A stretch of 64,000 nt of DNA from Rhodocaloribacter sp964552015 (GTDB lineage Bacteria > Bacteroidota > Rhodothermia > Rhodothermales > ISCAR-4553). This document shows positions 27,906-36,749 of the stretch, piece by piece. Numbering within the stretch: position 1 is the stretch's first letter; every line of letters begins with the position of its first letter. Where the stretch lies: NCBI GenBank assembly GCA_964552015.1, contig CAZKFR010000001.1, forward strand, positions 62,001-126,000, read 5' to 3'. The position numbers were made by a program, and so were the translations under genes. A model generated the notes under the pieces. The model ran no database searches and had not been told where the DNA came from. It saw only the letters and a list, made by a program, of their open reading frames with translations.

Positions 27906-28658
27906 ATGCGTCGAAACGACTGGTACGGACTCGGATTGAGCATCCTGCTCCACCTGTTGCTCTTGCTGGGCTTCTCGTTCATGACCGTGGCGGCCGGTCA
28001 GGAGCAACCCATCGGATTTATCGAGGTGGATTTCGGCCCGCTGGCCGAGGGGCGTCCCGTACAGAAGGCCGCCGCGACACGGCCCGCTCCGGTAGAGGAG
28101 CCCGAGGAGCCGCGTCCCGAAGTCGAGGAAAAGCCCGCAGCGGCTCCCCCGGAACAGGTGAAACCCGTAGACCTGCCCGACGAGCCCGAGGTGCAGGACG
28201 AAGAGCAGGTGACGGCCCCGGAGGCCGAAACCATTGCGCCGGAGAAGAAGAACAATCCGGATCCGGTGAAAAAGACCGAACCCGAGCCGCGTCCCGAGCC
28301 GGTCCGCCCGCTGGGCGGTGGGGCGCAGGATGGAACGACGGGGGCCGAGGAGGGCGATGCGGGTCAGGCCGCGGATACCCGGAAAAGCGCACCGTTCCAG
28401 ATCGAAGGGCTCAACCGCACGCCGGTCATGACCGCCCTGCCGGTCTATGCCGAGCAGGTCAACGCGGTCATCAGCGTGCGGATCACCGTGGACCCGCAGG
28501 GCCGTATCATTCGCCGTATCCCGCTCATCAAGGGCAACCCGGCTCTGGAGCAGGCCGTCATGGATGCCCTCCTGCGATGGCGTTTCAACCCGCTCCCGCC
28601 GAACGCGCCCCAGGAGAACCAGACGGGCATCGTCACGTTCCGCTTCCGGCTCGAGTGA
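27906..28658 (+). CDS. tonB: TonB-like energy transducer
   Basis: A 250-residue protein with the TonB plan: a short cytoplasmic start (MRRNDWYG), one membrane helix (about residues 8-27), a long Pro/Glu/Lys-rich periplasmic spacer (about 50-150) and a C-terminal TonB domain (VISVRITVDPQGRIIRRIPL, LRWRFNPLPP). It would carry inner-membrane proton-motive energy to outer-membrane receptors, together with the ExbB/ExbD proteins encoded at 55264-57421. The ATG at 27906 fits the membrane anchor better than the upstream GTG at 27876. It follows mtnA by 59 nt. Confidence 0.85.
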   Translation: MRRNDWYGLGLSILLHLLLLLGFSFMTVAAGQEQPIGFIEVDFGPLAEGRPVQKAAATRPAPVEEPEEPRPEVEEKPAAAPPEQVKPVDLPDEPEVQDEEQVTAPEAETIAPEKKNNPDPVKKTEPEPRPEPVRPLGGGAQDGTTGAEEGDAGQAADTRKSAPFQIEGLNRTPVMTALPVYAEQVNAVISVRITVDPQGRIIRRIPLIKGNPALEQAVMDALLRWRFNPLPPNAPQENQTGIVTFRFRLE

Positions 28659-28680
28659 GCGCTCCGCCGGAACGGAACAC

Positions 28681-29226
28681 TCAGCCGAACAGGTTCTCGG
28701 TATCGCACTCGTTGAGGATCTCGACCGGGATGCCCACGAAGCGCCGGAACGTCATAACCAGGGCACGGGGCGTGATGCCGCCATCGACGCAGAGGTAATA
28801 GTCGAAGACGACCTTCCCGCTGTCGATCACATAGGTTCGTACGATCTTGAACGTCTGGTTGGCGTGGTTCGCAAAGGTCAGGCGCTGCAGGAGGCTGGCA
28901 TCCTGCCGGGGTGTGGCAAACCCGGCGAAACGGATGTCTTTGCCGTTCTCGGAAGGGAACACGTAGCAACCAACCTGCCCGTCTTCGACGAACAGGTGCC
29001 CGTCCGCGTCGATGGTGGTCTCCAGGTACGCCTGGTCGAAGATCTGTTTCAGCGTCTCGACGGAGACGTCTTCCGGGTGGAGGAGGTCGGTCGGCATGGC
29101 GGTCGGGGAAGGAGGAGGGGGCGTCTCGGGCGGATCGTGCGGGGGTGGCGGCCCGGGAGTGGGCCCCGGTGACGGGGTGGCGGGATGCCCGTTCCGGGAG
29201 AGGTCGTCGGGAGGGATGATGGGCAT
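28681..29226 (-). CDS. YbjN-domain protein with proline-rich N-terminus
   Basis: The C-terminal ~138 residues resemble the YbjN family, whose members are linked to stress and motility in enterobacteria but have no clear biochemical role: VSVETLKQIFDQAYLETTID, GQVGCYVFP, FANHANQTFKIVRTYVID and FRRFVGIPVEILNE. The first 43 residues from ATG 29226 are almost only Pro, Ser, Thr and Gly; an internal ATG at 29097 would give the domain alone. Codon use in the Pro-rich part is GC3-rich like real coding sequence, so the longer form is given. It converges with tonB, 22 nt apart. Confidence 0.65.
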   Translation of the reverse strand: MPIIPPDDLSRNGHPATPSPGPTPGPPPPHDPPETPPPPSPTAMPTDLLHPEDVSVETLKQIFDQAYLETTIDADGHLFVEDGQVGCYVFPSENGKDIRFAGFATPRQDASLLQRLTFANHANQTFKIVRTYVIDSGKVVFDYYLCVDGGITPRALVMTFRRFVGIPVEILNECDTENLFG

Positions 29227-29288
29227 CGATGGAGCGGGCAGGCACGGAAGGGAGCGTTTCGCCAATAAACCGGACGGTTCTTCGAAAG

Positions 29289-30743
29289 TCAAGCGTTGGG
29301 GGTGTAGATGGCGCCTGCCGGGAAGTTGAAAGGTGGCTGGAGCCCGCCCCAGTTGCGGGGGAACAGGCTCTTGAGCGTCGGTGGACCGGCACGGCGATCG
29401 AGCAGGCCCAGCCCCAGGGGCATCCCGGCGTGACGGACGAGCACGTAGCCCAAAGGCTCTGTATCCTCCCGTGCGCCGGCACCGGGATGGACCACGTCGC
29501 GGTTGAGGTAAGCGAGCGTGTCCGGCCAGGACAGGTTGACCACATTCCGGGATACGTCGCCGCCGAGCAGCATGGCCGCCTGCGTGGTGAGCTTGGGATA
29601 CCGAAGGGTGGTCTTGAGGAGGTTCATGCCGGTCGCCTCGCGCTCCGGAACGACGGGGGGACGGTGATCGGCGGACGTGAGGGCTAGGTATTTCTGGTTC
29701 GGCCTGAACAGCGCATAGGACGCCAGAGCCTCCGGAGCGAGACCGAAATGCTGGCAGAGTGCTTCCACCGCTGCGGGGGGTGTCATTGCCGGAAAGGCGG
29801 CGGGCGGCGGCGCTGTGCGCTCCGCTCCGTCGGTCTTTTCGAGGACCGCGACGAAAAACCCCCCGGTGTCGTTGTGATGGGGCCAGAGCCGCCCCGTCAG
29901 GCCCAGGTCGTCCGGAAAACGCTGTCCGGCCCAGGCGGTCAGTCCGGGGGCGAGGTGCAGGCCGGGGAGGCGGGCCGGTAGGAGACGCAATTGGCCCGGA
30001 AAGGCGGAGAGCACCGCCGCCACGACGGCTTCGTTCTCCTCGGGGGCGAACGTGCAGGTGGCGTAGACGATCCGCCCGCCCGGCCTCGTCAGTTCGACGG
30101 CCCGGTGCAGGATCGCACGCTGGCGTTCGTACAGCCGACGGCTGAAGGCCGGCCCGGACTGGCGCACGACGCCCGGATGTTTGCGCACGGTACCCTCGCA
30201 CGAGCAGGGCACGTCGCACAGGACCCGGTCGAACGAGCCGGCTTCGAGGGGGAAAGCGGCGGCATCGCCGCGTGTGATGGTGACGTTCACCAGGCCGAGG
30301 CGGTCGAGGGTCGTGCGGAGGATGTGGAGGCGTCCGCGGCTCAGGTCGTTGGCGATGACGGTGCCGGTGTTGCCCATCGCCACGGCGATCTCGGCCGTCT
30401 TGTTGCCGGGTGCGGCACACAGGTCGAGCACTCGTTCACCGGGGCGGGGATCGAGCAGGCGAACCGGCACCATCGACGCTTCTTCCTGGATCTGCAGGTG
30501 ACCCGCCAGGTAGGCCAGGAGCGTCCCGGGCGCGGCCTCAGGGGGCAGGCGGAACGCGCCGGGACGCCACGCCAGGGGGAGGACCTCCTGTCCGGCCCGG
30601 GCCAGCACACGGGCGAGGGACGATGGGTCGGTGCGCAGCGTGTTGGCCCACACGGCGACCGGAAGAGGCTGGCGCAGCACGTCCATGAAGGCCTCCCAGT
30701 CGTCCACGATGGGGCGATAACGCTCGAACGGAGGCATCTCCAT
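29289..30743 (-). CDS. NOL1/NOP2/Sun RNA m5C methyltransferase, RsmF-like
   Basis: A 484-residue enzyme of the RsmF/YebU type. The first 80 residues form the RsmF-like N-domain (FERYRPIVDDWEAF, VWANTLRTDP); the catalytic domain has LDLCAAPGNKTAE, LCDVPCSCEGTVRKHPGV with one catalytic Cys, and VYATCTFAPEENE with the second. The ~180 C-terminal residues probably form the PUA-like RsmF extension (HPGAGAREDTEPLGYVLVRH). The expected target is 16S rRNA position 1407, by analogy only. It starts 3 nt after the stop of the receptor-like gene, so it appears to be part of that run. Confidence 0.88.
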   Translation of the reverse strand: MEMPPFERYRPIVDDWEAFMDVLRQPLPVAVWANTLRTDPSSLARVLARAGQEVLPLAWRPGAFRLPPEAAPGTLLAYLAGHLQIQEEASMVPVRLLDPRPGERVLDLCAAPGNKTAEIAVAMGNTGTVIANDLSRGRLHILRTTLDRLGLVNVTITRGDAAAFPLEAGSFDRVLCDVPCSCEGTVRKHPGVVRQSGPAFSRRLYERQRAILHRAVELTRPGGRIVYATCTFAPEENEAVVAAVLSAFPGQLRLLPARLPGLHLAPGLTAWAGQRFPDDLGLTGRLWPHHNDTGGFFVAVLEKTDGAERTAPPPAAFPAMTPPAAVEALCQHFGLAPEALASYALFRPNQKYLALTSADHRPPVVPEREATGMNLLKTTLRYPKLTTQAAMLLGGDVSRNVVNLSWPDTLAYLNRDVVHPGAGAREDTEPLGYVLVRHAGMPLGLGLLDRRAGPPTLKSLFPRNWGGLQPPFNFPAGAIYTPNA

Positions 30744-30746
30744 GAT

Positions 30747-32699
30747 TCAAAAGCGGGCGTTGAGTTGGAGGAACACGGTCAGGTTGGTCACGGCACCGGC
30801 AGGGTGAGGCCGGTAGGCGGTGTTGGTCAGGTTACGCAGGGCCACGTGCAGGCGGAGGTGATCGTACCAGAGCCGTTTCTCGACGCCGGCATCGAGGAGC
30901 AGGTAGGCCGGGCGGTGTGCCAGCGCCCCGGCACCGGAGGCGTCGACGCGCGCGAACGAATGCCAGGTGGTGGACGAGGTGACGCGCGCGCGCCCGAAGA
31001 AGCGAAGGCGGGGGTGGGGGACGAGATGCATCGTGAGGCCCGCCGTATGCCGCGCGAGGCCCTCCCACGCGGCCCGGAACGCCTCATCGCCGTGATCGGC
31101 GGGGTGCGTCAGGGTGTAGGCCAGGGTCGCCTCCAGGAACGGCAGAGGGCGCCACCCGGCGCTGGCCCGGGCCGTCAGGACGGTTCCCCCGCCGCGAGTC
31201 GTGATCTCGGTGGTGGTGATCAGGGCGGCCGTGTCCGGGATAACGTGGTACTGTGCCAGCGTCATCCCCCGGAAGTGCCGGATACCGGTAGTGATCTCGG
31301 CCGTGAGGCCGGTTCGGAGGTCGCTGTGCCAGGACAGGTCGGCGGTGAACGTTCGCGGGTCGTTGAGGCGGGAGGGAAGCGGTACGTCCACCCCCTGCTG
31401 TGCGAGGAACGCATAGCCCTGGCGGATCCAGTACCAGCGTGGGGCGGTCTCCTCGGCCCCCTGCCGCAGGGCGGCCAGGGCCAGCACGAGGCGATGGGCC
31501 GGGGCCGGGCGGTAGGTCGTCTCGGCCAGGAACTGGAAGCCGAGGCGATCGGGGTGCCCCGGCCTTCCCGTATGCAGCCCGGCGAACAGGGCCGCTCGCT
31601 GCGTCCATCGCGCGCCCAGCCGCGTCGATCCGCGGAGGTAGAGGCGGGGCACCAGGACGTCCGGGTCCGAGGGGTCCGGGGTGGCGGCAACCCGCTGGTA
31701 GGTGGCCGCCCATCCCGCCTCCAGCCGGTACCGACCCGCTTCGAAGCGGCGGCCGGCGTGGAGGCTGGCCTGCACCTGTCGCCACCCGAAGGAGACGGGG
31801 TCGCTGTCCGGACGCGGGCCGAGGTGGACGGCCGTCACCGCGAGGCGGTAGACCCACGCCGTGGGGCGGCCGGGTGCCGTGTCCCCGTCGAAGCCCGCGC
31901 TGTAGAGGTCCTGCGTCGTCGGGATTTCCTGTCCCAGCGGCTCGAAGAAGCGAAAATCACGGAAGCGGCTGTATCCACCGAAGAGGCGGAAGCGTCCTGC
32001 GGCGCCGTCGAGGCCGGCCGTGACGGTGGCGCCGTCGAGCATCAGCCGTGGGTTGTTCCGGTCCGTGTACAGGAGGCGGATACGCTCTACGATGCGTTCG
32101 TCCGAGGCATGGTGTTCGTCGGTGAAGAAGTCGATACGCAGGTACGTCCCGTTGCGGGCGTAGGAGAGACCGGCACGAGCCGCCGGACCCGTGCGGTCGA
32201 TGTTCGGGGTGGCGTACGCCGAGAAGATATACGGTCCCGGGTCACCGATCTCGTTGCCGGCGCCGGCCGTGGCCTCGACGTGCAGGCCCGCGCGCGGACG
32301 CCGGGTGTGCAGATGCAACACGCCGCCGGCATACACACGCCCGCCCAGCACGACCGGGCGCTGGTGTACCGTCACGCTGTCGATGGCCGAAAGCGGCACC
32401 GGAAGGGCGTTCAGCGGCACGTGGCCGAGGGCGGACGCATCGAGCGGCTGTCCGTCGATCAGCACGGCCCAGGCACCGGACTGAAAGGGCGCCAGGCCAC
32501 CCACGGACAGGTACGGGGTATACTCGTCCAGGCTGTAGGGGCTCACGCCGTCGACGAGGCGCAACAGGTCCGCCGGGCGCAACACACCGGCCGCGTACAG
32601 GTCCTCCCCGTGAAGGACCTGCACGCCGACCTGGGCGCGGGCAGGCAGCCCCATCAGGACGAGCACCAGCCCGGTGAGGGCGATCGATGCGGCTCTCAT
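30747..32699 (-). CDS. TonB-dependent-receptor-like outer-membrane protein
   Basis: A 650-residue protein with a clear signal peptide (MRAASIALTGLVLVLMGLPARAQ) and a plug-like domain (LRPADLLRLVDGVSPYSLDE, AVLIDGQPLDASALG, IDSVTVHQRPVVLGGRVYAG) followed by a barrel of alternating strands. It ends in LTVFLQLNARF, a terminal aromatic typical of barrels. No N-terminal carboxypeptidase-like domain and no obvious TonB box were seen, and it is shorter than SusC-type receptors. Its ATG overlaps the stop of the preceding small barrel gene, and it lies in the same run as a Wzi-like barrel. Ligand unknown. Confidence 0.78.
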   Translation of the reverse strand: MRAASIALTGLVLVLMGLPARAQVGVQVLHGEDLYAAGVLRPADLLRLVDGVSPYSLDEYTPYLSVGGLAPFQSGAWAVLIDGQPLDASALGHVPLNALPVPLSAIDSVTVHQRPVVLGGRVYAGGVLHLHTRRPRAGLHVEATAGAGNEIGDPGPYIFSAYATPNIDRTGPAARAGLSYARNGTYLRIDFFTDEHHASDERIVERIRLLYTDRNNPRLMLDGATVTAGLDGAAGRFRLFGGYSRFRDFRFFEPLGQEIPTTQDLYSAGFDGDTAPGRPTAWVYRLAVTAVHLGPRPDSDPVSFGWRQVQASLHAGRRFEAGRYRLEAGWAATYQRVAATPDPSDPDVLVPRLYLRGSTRLGARWTQRAALFAGLHTGRPGHPDRLGFQFLAETTYRPAPAHRLVLALAALRQGAEETAPRWYWIRQGYAFLAQQGVDVPLPSRLNDPRTFTADLSWHSDLRTGLTAEITTGIRHFRGMTLAQYHVIPDTAALITTTEITTRGGGTVLTARASAGWRPLPFLEATLAYTLTHPADHGDEAFRAAWEGLARHTAGLTMHLVPHPRLRFFGRARVTSSTTWHSFARVDASGAGALAHRPAYLLLDAGVEKRLWYDHLRLHVALRNLTNTAYRPHPAGAVTNLTVFLQLNARF

Positions 32700-33301
32700 C
32701 GTAACAGCGTAGCCAGCCATGAGGGGGAACGGAAGGTGTAGCTCAGCCCCACCGAGAGGTGGACCAGGTGGATCCGGACGAACGTGAAGGTTTTCATGTA
32801 GTCCGCCGAGAAGCGGAGGGCCAGACCGTGCCACAGACGTGCGCGCAACGCCGCGTAGAGGCCCATCGTCAGTTCATTCTCGTTGCGGAATCCGGGGGTG
32901 GCTCGGACTGTCGAAGGAAGGATGATGCGGTGGTTGCCCAGCCGGACGCCGCCCTCCAGCGAAAGCCGCCGGAGGAAGGACAACCGGTAGCCCCAGCCCA
33001 GGTAAACGATCACGCTGGTGAAGGATCGGAGGACGCGCTGCCCCGGGATCCGGGTATATTCGTGGTAGATGCCGCCGAGTTCGACGTGTCCGGCATAAAA
33101 GGGCATCGTGACGGAACCCTGATACCCGCCGGAAGCCGTCCAGAAGCGGTGCAGAAAGCTGCGGTTCACGTTGGAGGAGGCACGCAGGCCGATTTCGACC
33201 CGAGAGAAAGGCTCGTCCTGGGCGCGGGTGCGCGCGGGGGCCAGCAGGAGCAGACCGAGGAGAGCCGATACCCGCAGCACGGTGGTGAAGAAAGGCGGCA
33301 T
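32696..33301 (-). CDS. Small predicted outer-membrane beta-barrel, uncharacterised
   Basis: A protein of about 200 residues with a signal peptide (VLRVSALLGLLLLAPARTRA) and eight or so amphipathic strands ending VGLSYTFRSPSW. It resembles small OmpA-type or OmpW-like barrels in size, but I cannot assign a family. ATG 33301 is used; a GTG at 33307 overlaps the stop of the Wzi-like gene (GTGA) and would add two residues. At the other end its stop overlaps the receptor-like gene start by 4 nt, so the three genes are tightly coupled. Confidence 0.7.
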   Translation of the reverse strand: MPPFFTTVLRVSALLGLLLLAPARTRAQDEPFSRVEIGLRASSNVNRSFLHRFWTASGGYQGSVTMPFYAGHVELGGIYHEYTRIPGQRVLRSFTSVIVYLGWGYRLSFLRRLSLEGGVRLGNHRIILPSTVRATPGFRNENELTMGLYAALRARLWHGLALRFSADYMKTFTFVRIHLVHLSVGLSYTFRSPSWLATLLR

Positions 33302-33303
33302 GG

Positions 33304-34872
33304 TCACAGGTTCAGGCGAACGGGGCGGTCCAGGTGGAGACGGATGCCGGCCGAGAGCATCCCGGCTATCCGTGTGCTGTGACGCCCGGCGACGGCGCCC
33401 CGGTTACGCACGTGGTTGATCCCCAGGTCGAGACGGAGCCACCACCAGGGGGCGCGCTGGAAAAAGACTTCTACACTGGCCCGCAGCGTGTGTTCGACCG
33501 TGCCGTGCAGGATCGTTCCGATGCCTTCGTCGTCGCGGGGGAAGGGCTGGCGGATGTCGCGTTCGCCCTGCGCCAGGTACTGGAGGCGAGGCGTCAGGGT
33601 GAGCGACGGGGCGGCGTAGACGTCCGCAAAGAGGCCGGTGTGGATGTAGTCGCTGAACTGGGTGCCCAGGCCCCGCAACAGGTACAGATAACGCCCTTCG
33701 GGCTGAATGGTGTTGTACGTTCGCGCGGCCACCAGGTCGAGCCACGCGCCCAGGTCGAGTCGGGGCGCGGCCACGTAGACCAGCGTCCCGGCCAGCGCAA
33801 ACGACGAGGGTTCCTTCGCGTTGAGCACGTCCAGGTCGTCGATGAGGAGCTGGCCCTGGAGCGTGGCCCGCCCCAGCCGGAGCCAGATCTGCCCGGCGAT
33901 CATCCCATTGTTCTCGTCGTTTTTCGGAGCGTTGTCCACCTCGATGAAGAAGGGCAGGAGGGGGTTCAGGTATTTGAGGGAGAGGCTGCTGCCGGCCCCG
34001 GAGTACAGCGCCGATTCCATGATGCTCAGGGCCAGGTTCTCGTGCGGTCGCCAGTCGAAGCGATGGGCTGCCAGGAAACGCCGTTCACTGCCCACGCGGA
34101 CGGAATCGTCCCCCGCGTTCCCGGTATAGCGGCCGTCGGCCGTGATGCTGTCCAGTTCCCCCAGAAGGCTTCGGATGGACAGGCGTTCCCCGCCCAGACG
34201 CAGGCTGAGCGCATCGAAGCTCCGGGGGTTGTCGCTCAGGAGCAGGGCCGTGGCGCCGGGTGGGGCCCAGTGGTGGGCGAAGCGCCCCAGGTACAGGGAG
34301 AGGATCGGCGTGTGAACCCCCACGTAGGTGTCTTCGCCGCGCGCCATGAGCCGCTTGACCGCGTCTAGGCCATCGGGGTCGCGGTCGTAGTACAGGTCGT
34401 GCCGCGCTCCGAACTGGGCGACGAACGGACCGTGCAGGAGGAAGACACGAGCCCCGATGTGTTCATAGACGTGCAACGTGTCGCCGAGGGGGCGCATCGG
34501 GTCGAGCCGGCGGCTGTCGGACAGGTTCACCCCGGCGTACAGTTCGGCCCCCAGCCGGGAAGGCCCCTCGCCCGAGGTGATGCCGAGGCGGGCAACGAGG
34601 AGTTCGGCCCATCGGCGGGCTACGGGATCCATCGCCTCCCGGTCCAGCGCCGCAAGGGCAGCCTGTACCTCGGCATACCGGTAAGGGAGGGCGGCCGGGT
34701 GCAGCGCCGCCAGATGACCCCGCCGCTGCAGCCGCTCGATGTACCGGTAGGCTATGTCGTCGGTGGGTATCAGGCGGTGATCCTGGGCCAGCACGTCATG
34801 GGTCAGGTAGAGGATGCCCACCAGCAGGGCCAGGAGCTGTACCCGGGTACGTAACATCTCGGCAGGAAGCAT
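33304..34872 (-). CDS. Wzi-like capsule assembly outer-membrane protein
   Basis: A 522-residue protein with a signal peptide (LRTRVQLLALLVGILYLTHDVLAQ), an N-terminal helical segment (YRYIERLQRRGHL) and a long barrel. The stretch RRFLAAHRFDWRPHENLALS followed by MESALYSG and YLNPLLPFF matches the capsule assembly protein Wzi family (PF14052), of which Bacteroidota have many relatives. Wzi anchors or orders capsule at the cell surface in enterics; here the neighbouring WbaP-type transferase, divergently transcribed, makes a polysaccharide role plausible but unproven. A good promoter lies 31 nt upstream of the ATG. Confidence 0.75.
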   Translation of the reverse strand: MLPAEMLRTRVQLLALLVGILYLTHDVLAQDHRLIPTDDIAYRYIERLQRRGHLAALHPAALPYRYAEVQAALAALDREAMDPVARRWAELLVARLGITSGEGPSRLGAELYAGVNLSDSRRLDPMRPLGDTLHVYEHIGARVFLLHGPFVAQFGARHDLYYDRDPDGLDAVKRLMARGEDTYVGVHTPILSLYLGRFAHHWAPPGATALLLSDNPRSFDALSLRLGGERLSIRSLLGELDSITADGRYTGNAGDDSVRVGSERRFLAAHRFDWRPHENLALSIMESALYSGAGSSLSLKYLNPLLPFFIEVDNAPKNDENNGMIAGQIWLRLGRATLQGQLLIDDLDVLNAKEPSSFALAGTLVYVAAPRLDLGAWLDLVAARTYNTIQPEGRYLYLLRGLGTQFSDYIHTGLFADVYAAPSLTLTPRLQYLAQGERDIRQPFPRDDEGIGTILHGTVEHTLRASVEVFFQRAPWWWLRLDLGINHVRNRGAVAGRHSTRIAGMLSAGIRLHLDRPVRLNL

Positions 34873-34902
34873 GGGGTGAGGATGGACAACGCGGAGCGCC
34901 GG

Positions 34903-34931
34903 ATATTAACGCTTTCTGCCAGCAATGTCAG
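34903..34931 (-). promoter_or_regulatory. Probable promoter of the Wzi-like gene run
   Basis: On the minus strand CTGACA (34931-34926), a 17-nt spacer and TAATAT (34908-34903) match the sigma-70 pattern with 5/6 and 4/6 bases. The predicted start near 34896 would leave a short leader before ATG 34872. It lies in the 294-nt divergent interval 34873-35166, which otherwise holds no convincing gene. Confidence 0.6.
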
Positions 34932-35026
34932 GTTGGATTTTCTTGAGGAATCGCCGGAGCCGGCCGATCCCCCGGTAAGCAGAGGCCCGGACGGAGGCGC
35001 TACGAAGCAAGAGGCCGGAGGCTGCC

Positions 35027-35055
35027 TTGTTTCCGACGGGATGAATAGATATGTT
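35027..35055 (+). promoter_or_regulatory. Possible promoter of the sugar transferase gene
   Basis: TTGTTT (35027-35032), a 17-nt spacer and TATGTT (35050-35055) face the transferase gene at 35167. The match is moderate (3/6 and 4/6). It would leave a leader of about 105 nt in which I see no clear structure. Confidence 0.4.
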
Positions 35056-35166
35056 GTACGACGATGTCTCAGGGTCTAACGATGGCGGCACACGCGTCGA
35101 AGGCTACGCTCCCGTCGATTCGGGTACCATGTGTTCATGTTGCCGCTGTTGATTCCGTAGCTGGTC

Positions 35167-36618
35167 GTGTCCCGCAAGGTTGAACTCATCGTCCTGTTGG
35201 TCTCCGACGCCCTGGCCATCACGCTGGCGGACCTTCTCTATTTCCACGGACGGTTCGAGTGGATGTGGTTCGGGCAGCCGGATCTGTTCCCGGACACCCA
35301 GCCCCTGTATTTCTTGCTGTGGAACACGGTGCTGGCCGCGTACTGGGTGATCCTGTTCCTTTTCTTCGGGATGTACCGGGAGCGGTATGCGTCCAGCCGC
35401 TTCGATGAACTCGTCTCGCTGGGGAAAGTCGTTACGGTGGGGGTGTTACTGCTCATCTTTGCCGTCTACATCGATGCCCTGCAACCGGGAGCGAGCCGGC
35501 AGGCGATCTTCTTCTACTGGGCCGCGGTGTTCGGCCTGGTGTCGGTGGGACGGATCGGGGTGCGGTCCGTGCAGAAAGCACTGATCCTGCGTGGCCACGG
35601 GACACACCGGGCCCTGGTGGTGGGCTGGAGTGACCAGGTGGAGAAGATCTACGATGAGGTGGCGCGGTATCCCGAAGCGGGCCTCAACGTCGTGGGTGCC
35701 ATCCGGCTCCGGGGGGATGACGAGGCCGGTGGCGACGGGTACGGTCTGGAGCACCCGCATGATGCCGGGGTGGCCGTGGAGGCGCCGGCCGTGCGGGCCT
35801 GGACCATCGAAGACCTGCCCCGGCTGATCGATGAACTGGAGGTGCAGGATGTCCTCATTGCCCTGGGCTCGCACGATCACGAACCCCTGCTGAAGGTGCT
35901 GCAACTCTGCGATGGCAAGCCGGTCACGCTCAAGCTCGTGCCGGACTTCTACACGCTCATCGGGGGCATGGCGCGGACGGAGCACATGTACGGCCTGCCC
36001 CTCATCGAGGTCCTGCCCGAGCCCATGCCGCCCTGGGAGCAGAGCACCAAGCGGCTCATCGACGTGCTCGTCTCGGCCGCCGTGCTCGTGGCCGGGATGC
36101 CGGCCTGGATCCTGATCGGCCTGCTCGTCCGGCTGACCTCACCCGGACCGGCCATCTACCGCCAGCAGCGGGTCGGGCAGCACGGGCGAGTCTTCACCAT
36201 GTACAAGTTCCGGACGATGTGGCAGGACGCCGAGGCCCACACCGGTCCCGTCTGGGCCCGCGAAAACGATCCCCGCTATACGCCCCTCGGGCGATGGCTC
36301 CGCCGGACCCGGCTGGACGAGATCCCGCAGTTCTGGAACGTCCTCAGGGGCGACATGAGCCTCGTCGGCCCGCGCCCCGAGCGCCCTTACTTCGTGGAAA
36401 AACTGGCCCGGGAGATCCCTCTCTATCGCCGGCGGCATCGCGTCAAGCCCGGGATCACCGGCTGGGCGCAGGTCAAGTGGAAATACGACGAGAGCCTGGA
36501 GGACGTGCGCCAGAAAGTCAAGTTCGACCTGTTTTATATCGAGAACATGAGCCTGCGCATGGATTTCAAGATCCTGTTCAGGACGATCCGCACGGCGCTC
36601 TCGGGGAAGGGCCGGTGA
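35167..36618 (+). CDS. Undecaprenyl-phosphate sugar phosphotransferase, WbaP/WcaJ-type
   Basis: A 483-residue membrane enzyme expected to start polysaccharide repeat units by moving a sugar 1-phosphate to undecaprenyl phosphate. Four membrane segments fill about residues 6-130 and a CoA-binding-like domain follows (HRALVVGWSDQVEKIYDEV). A re-entrant helix near 300-318 precedes the catalytic domain: FRTMWQDAEAHTGP, RRTRLDEIPQFWNVLRGDMS, LVGPRPERP and KPGITGWAQV. The start codon is GTG. It diverges from the Wzi-like barrel gene. Confidence 0.92.
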   Translation: MSRKVELIVLLVSDALAITLADLLYFHGRFEWMWFGQPDLFPDTQPLYFLLWNTVLAAYWVILFLFFGMYRERYASSRFDELVSLGKVVTVGVLLLIFAVYIDALQPGASRQAIFFYWAAVFGLVSVGRIGVRSVQKALILRGHGTHRALVVGWSDQVEKIYDEVARYPEAGLNVVGAIRLRGDDEAGGDGYGLEHPHDAGVAVEAPAVRAWTIEDLPRLIDELEVQDVLIALGSHDHEPLLKVLQLCDGKPVTLKLVPDFYTLIGGMARTEHMYGLPLIEVLPEPMPPWEQSTKRLIDVLVSAAVLVAGMPAWILIGLLVRLTSPGPAIYRQQRVGQHGRVFTMYKFRTMWQDAEAHTGPVWARENDPRYTPLGRWLRRTRLDEIPQFWNVLRGDMSLVGPRPERPYFVEKLAREIPLYRRRHRVKPGITGWAQVKWKYDESLEDVRQKVKFDLFYIENMSLRMDFKILFRTIRTALSGKGR

Positions 36619-36701
36619 CACGGGGCCGTGGCGTAGGGGCGTATGAATTCTCGGTGGGGCCCGGATCCGGAGGCCCCGTCTGAACGCCGGCGCCGTACTT
36701 T

Positions 36702-36741
36702 AGCGTCGTTCTTGGCACGTTAACGTCGTTGTTGGCATCCG
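36702..36741. repeat. 20-bp imperfect tandem repeat upstream of the E1 gene
   Basis: Two copies of a 20-nt unit with the shared core CGTCGTTsTTGGCA occupy 36702-36721 and 36722-36741, ending 8 nt before the E1 ATG. The 20-nt period is about two helical turns. TACTTTAG just upstream (36697-36704) resembles a Bacteroidota -7 element, so the repeats would be transcribed or overlap the promoter. Confidence 0.8.
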
Positions 36742-36749
36742 ATACAGGC

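Noticed and set aside
34876..35079. 67-codon plus-strand ORF in the divergent Wzi/WbaP interval
   Set aside because: No signal, domain or repeat. It overlaps both promoter candidates and is more likely chance.
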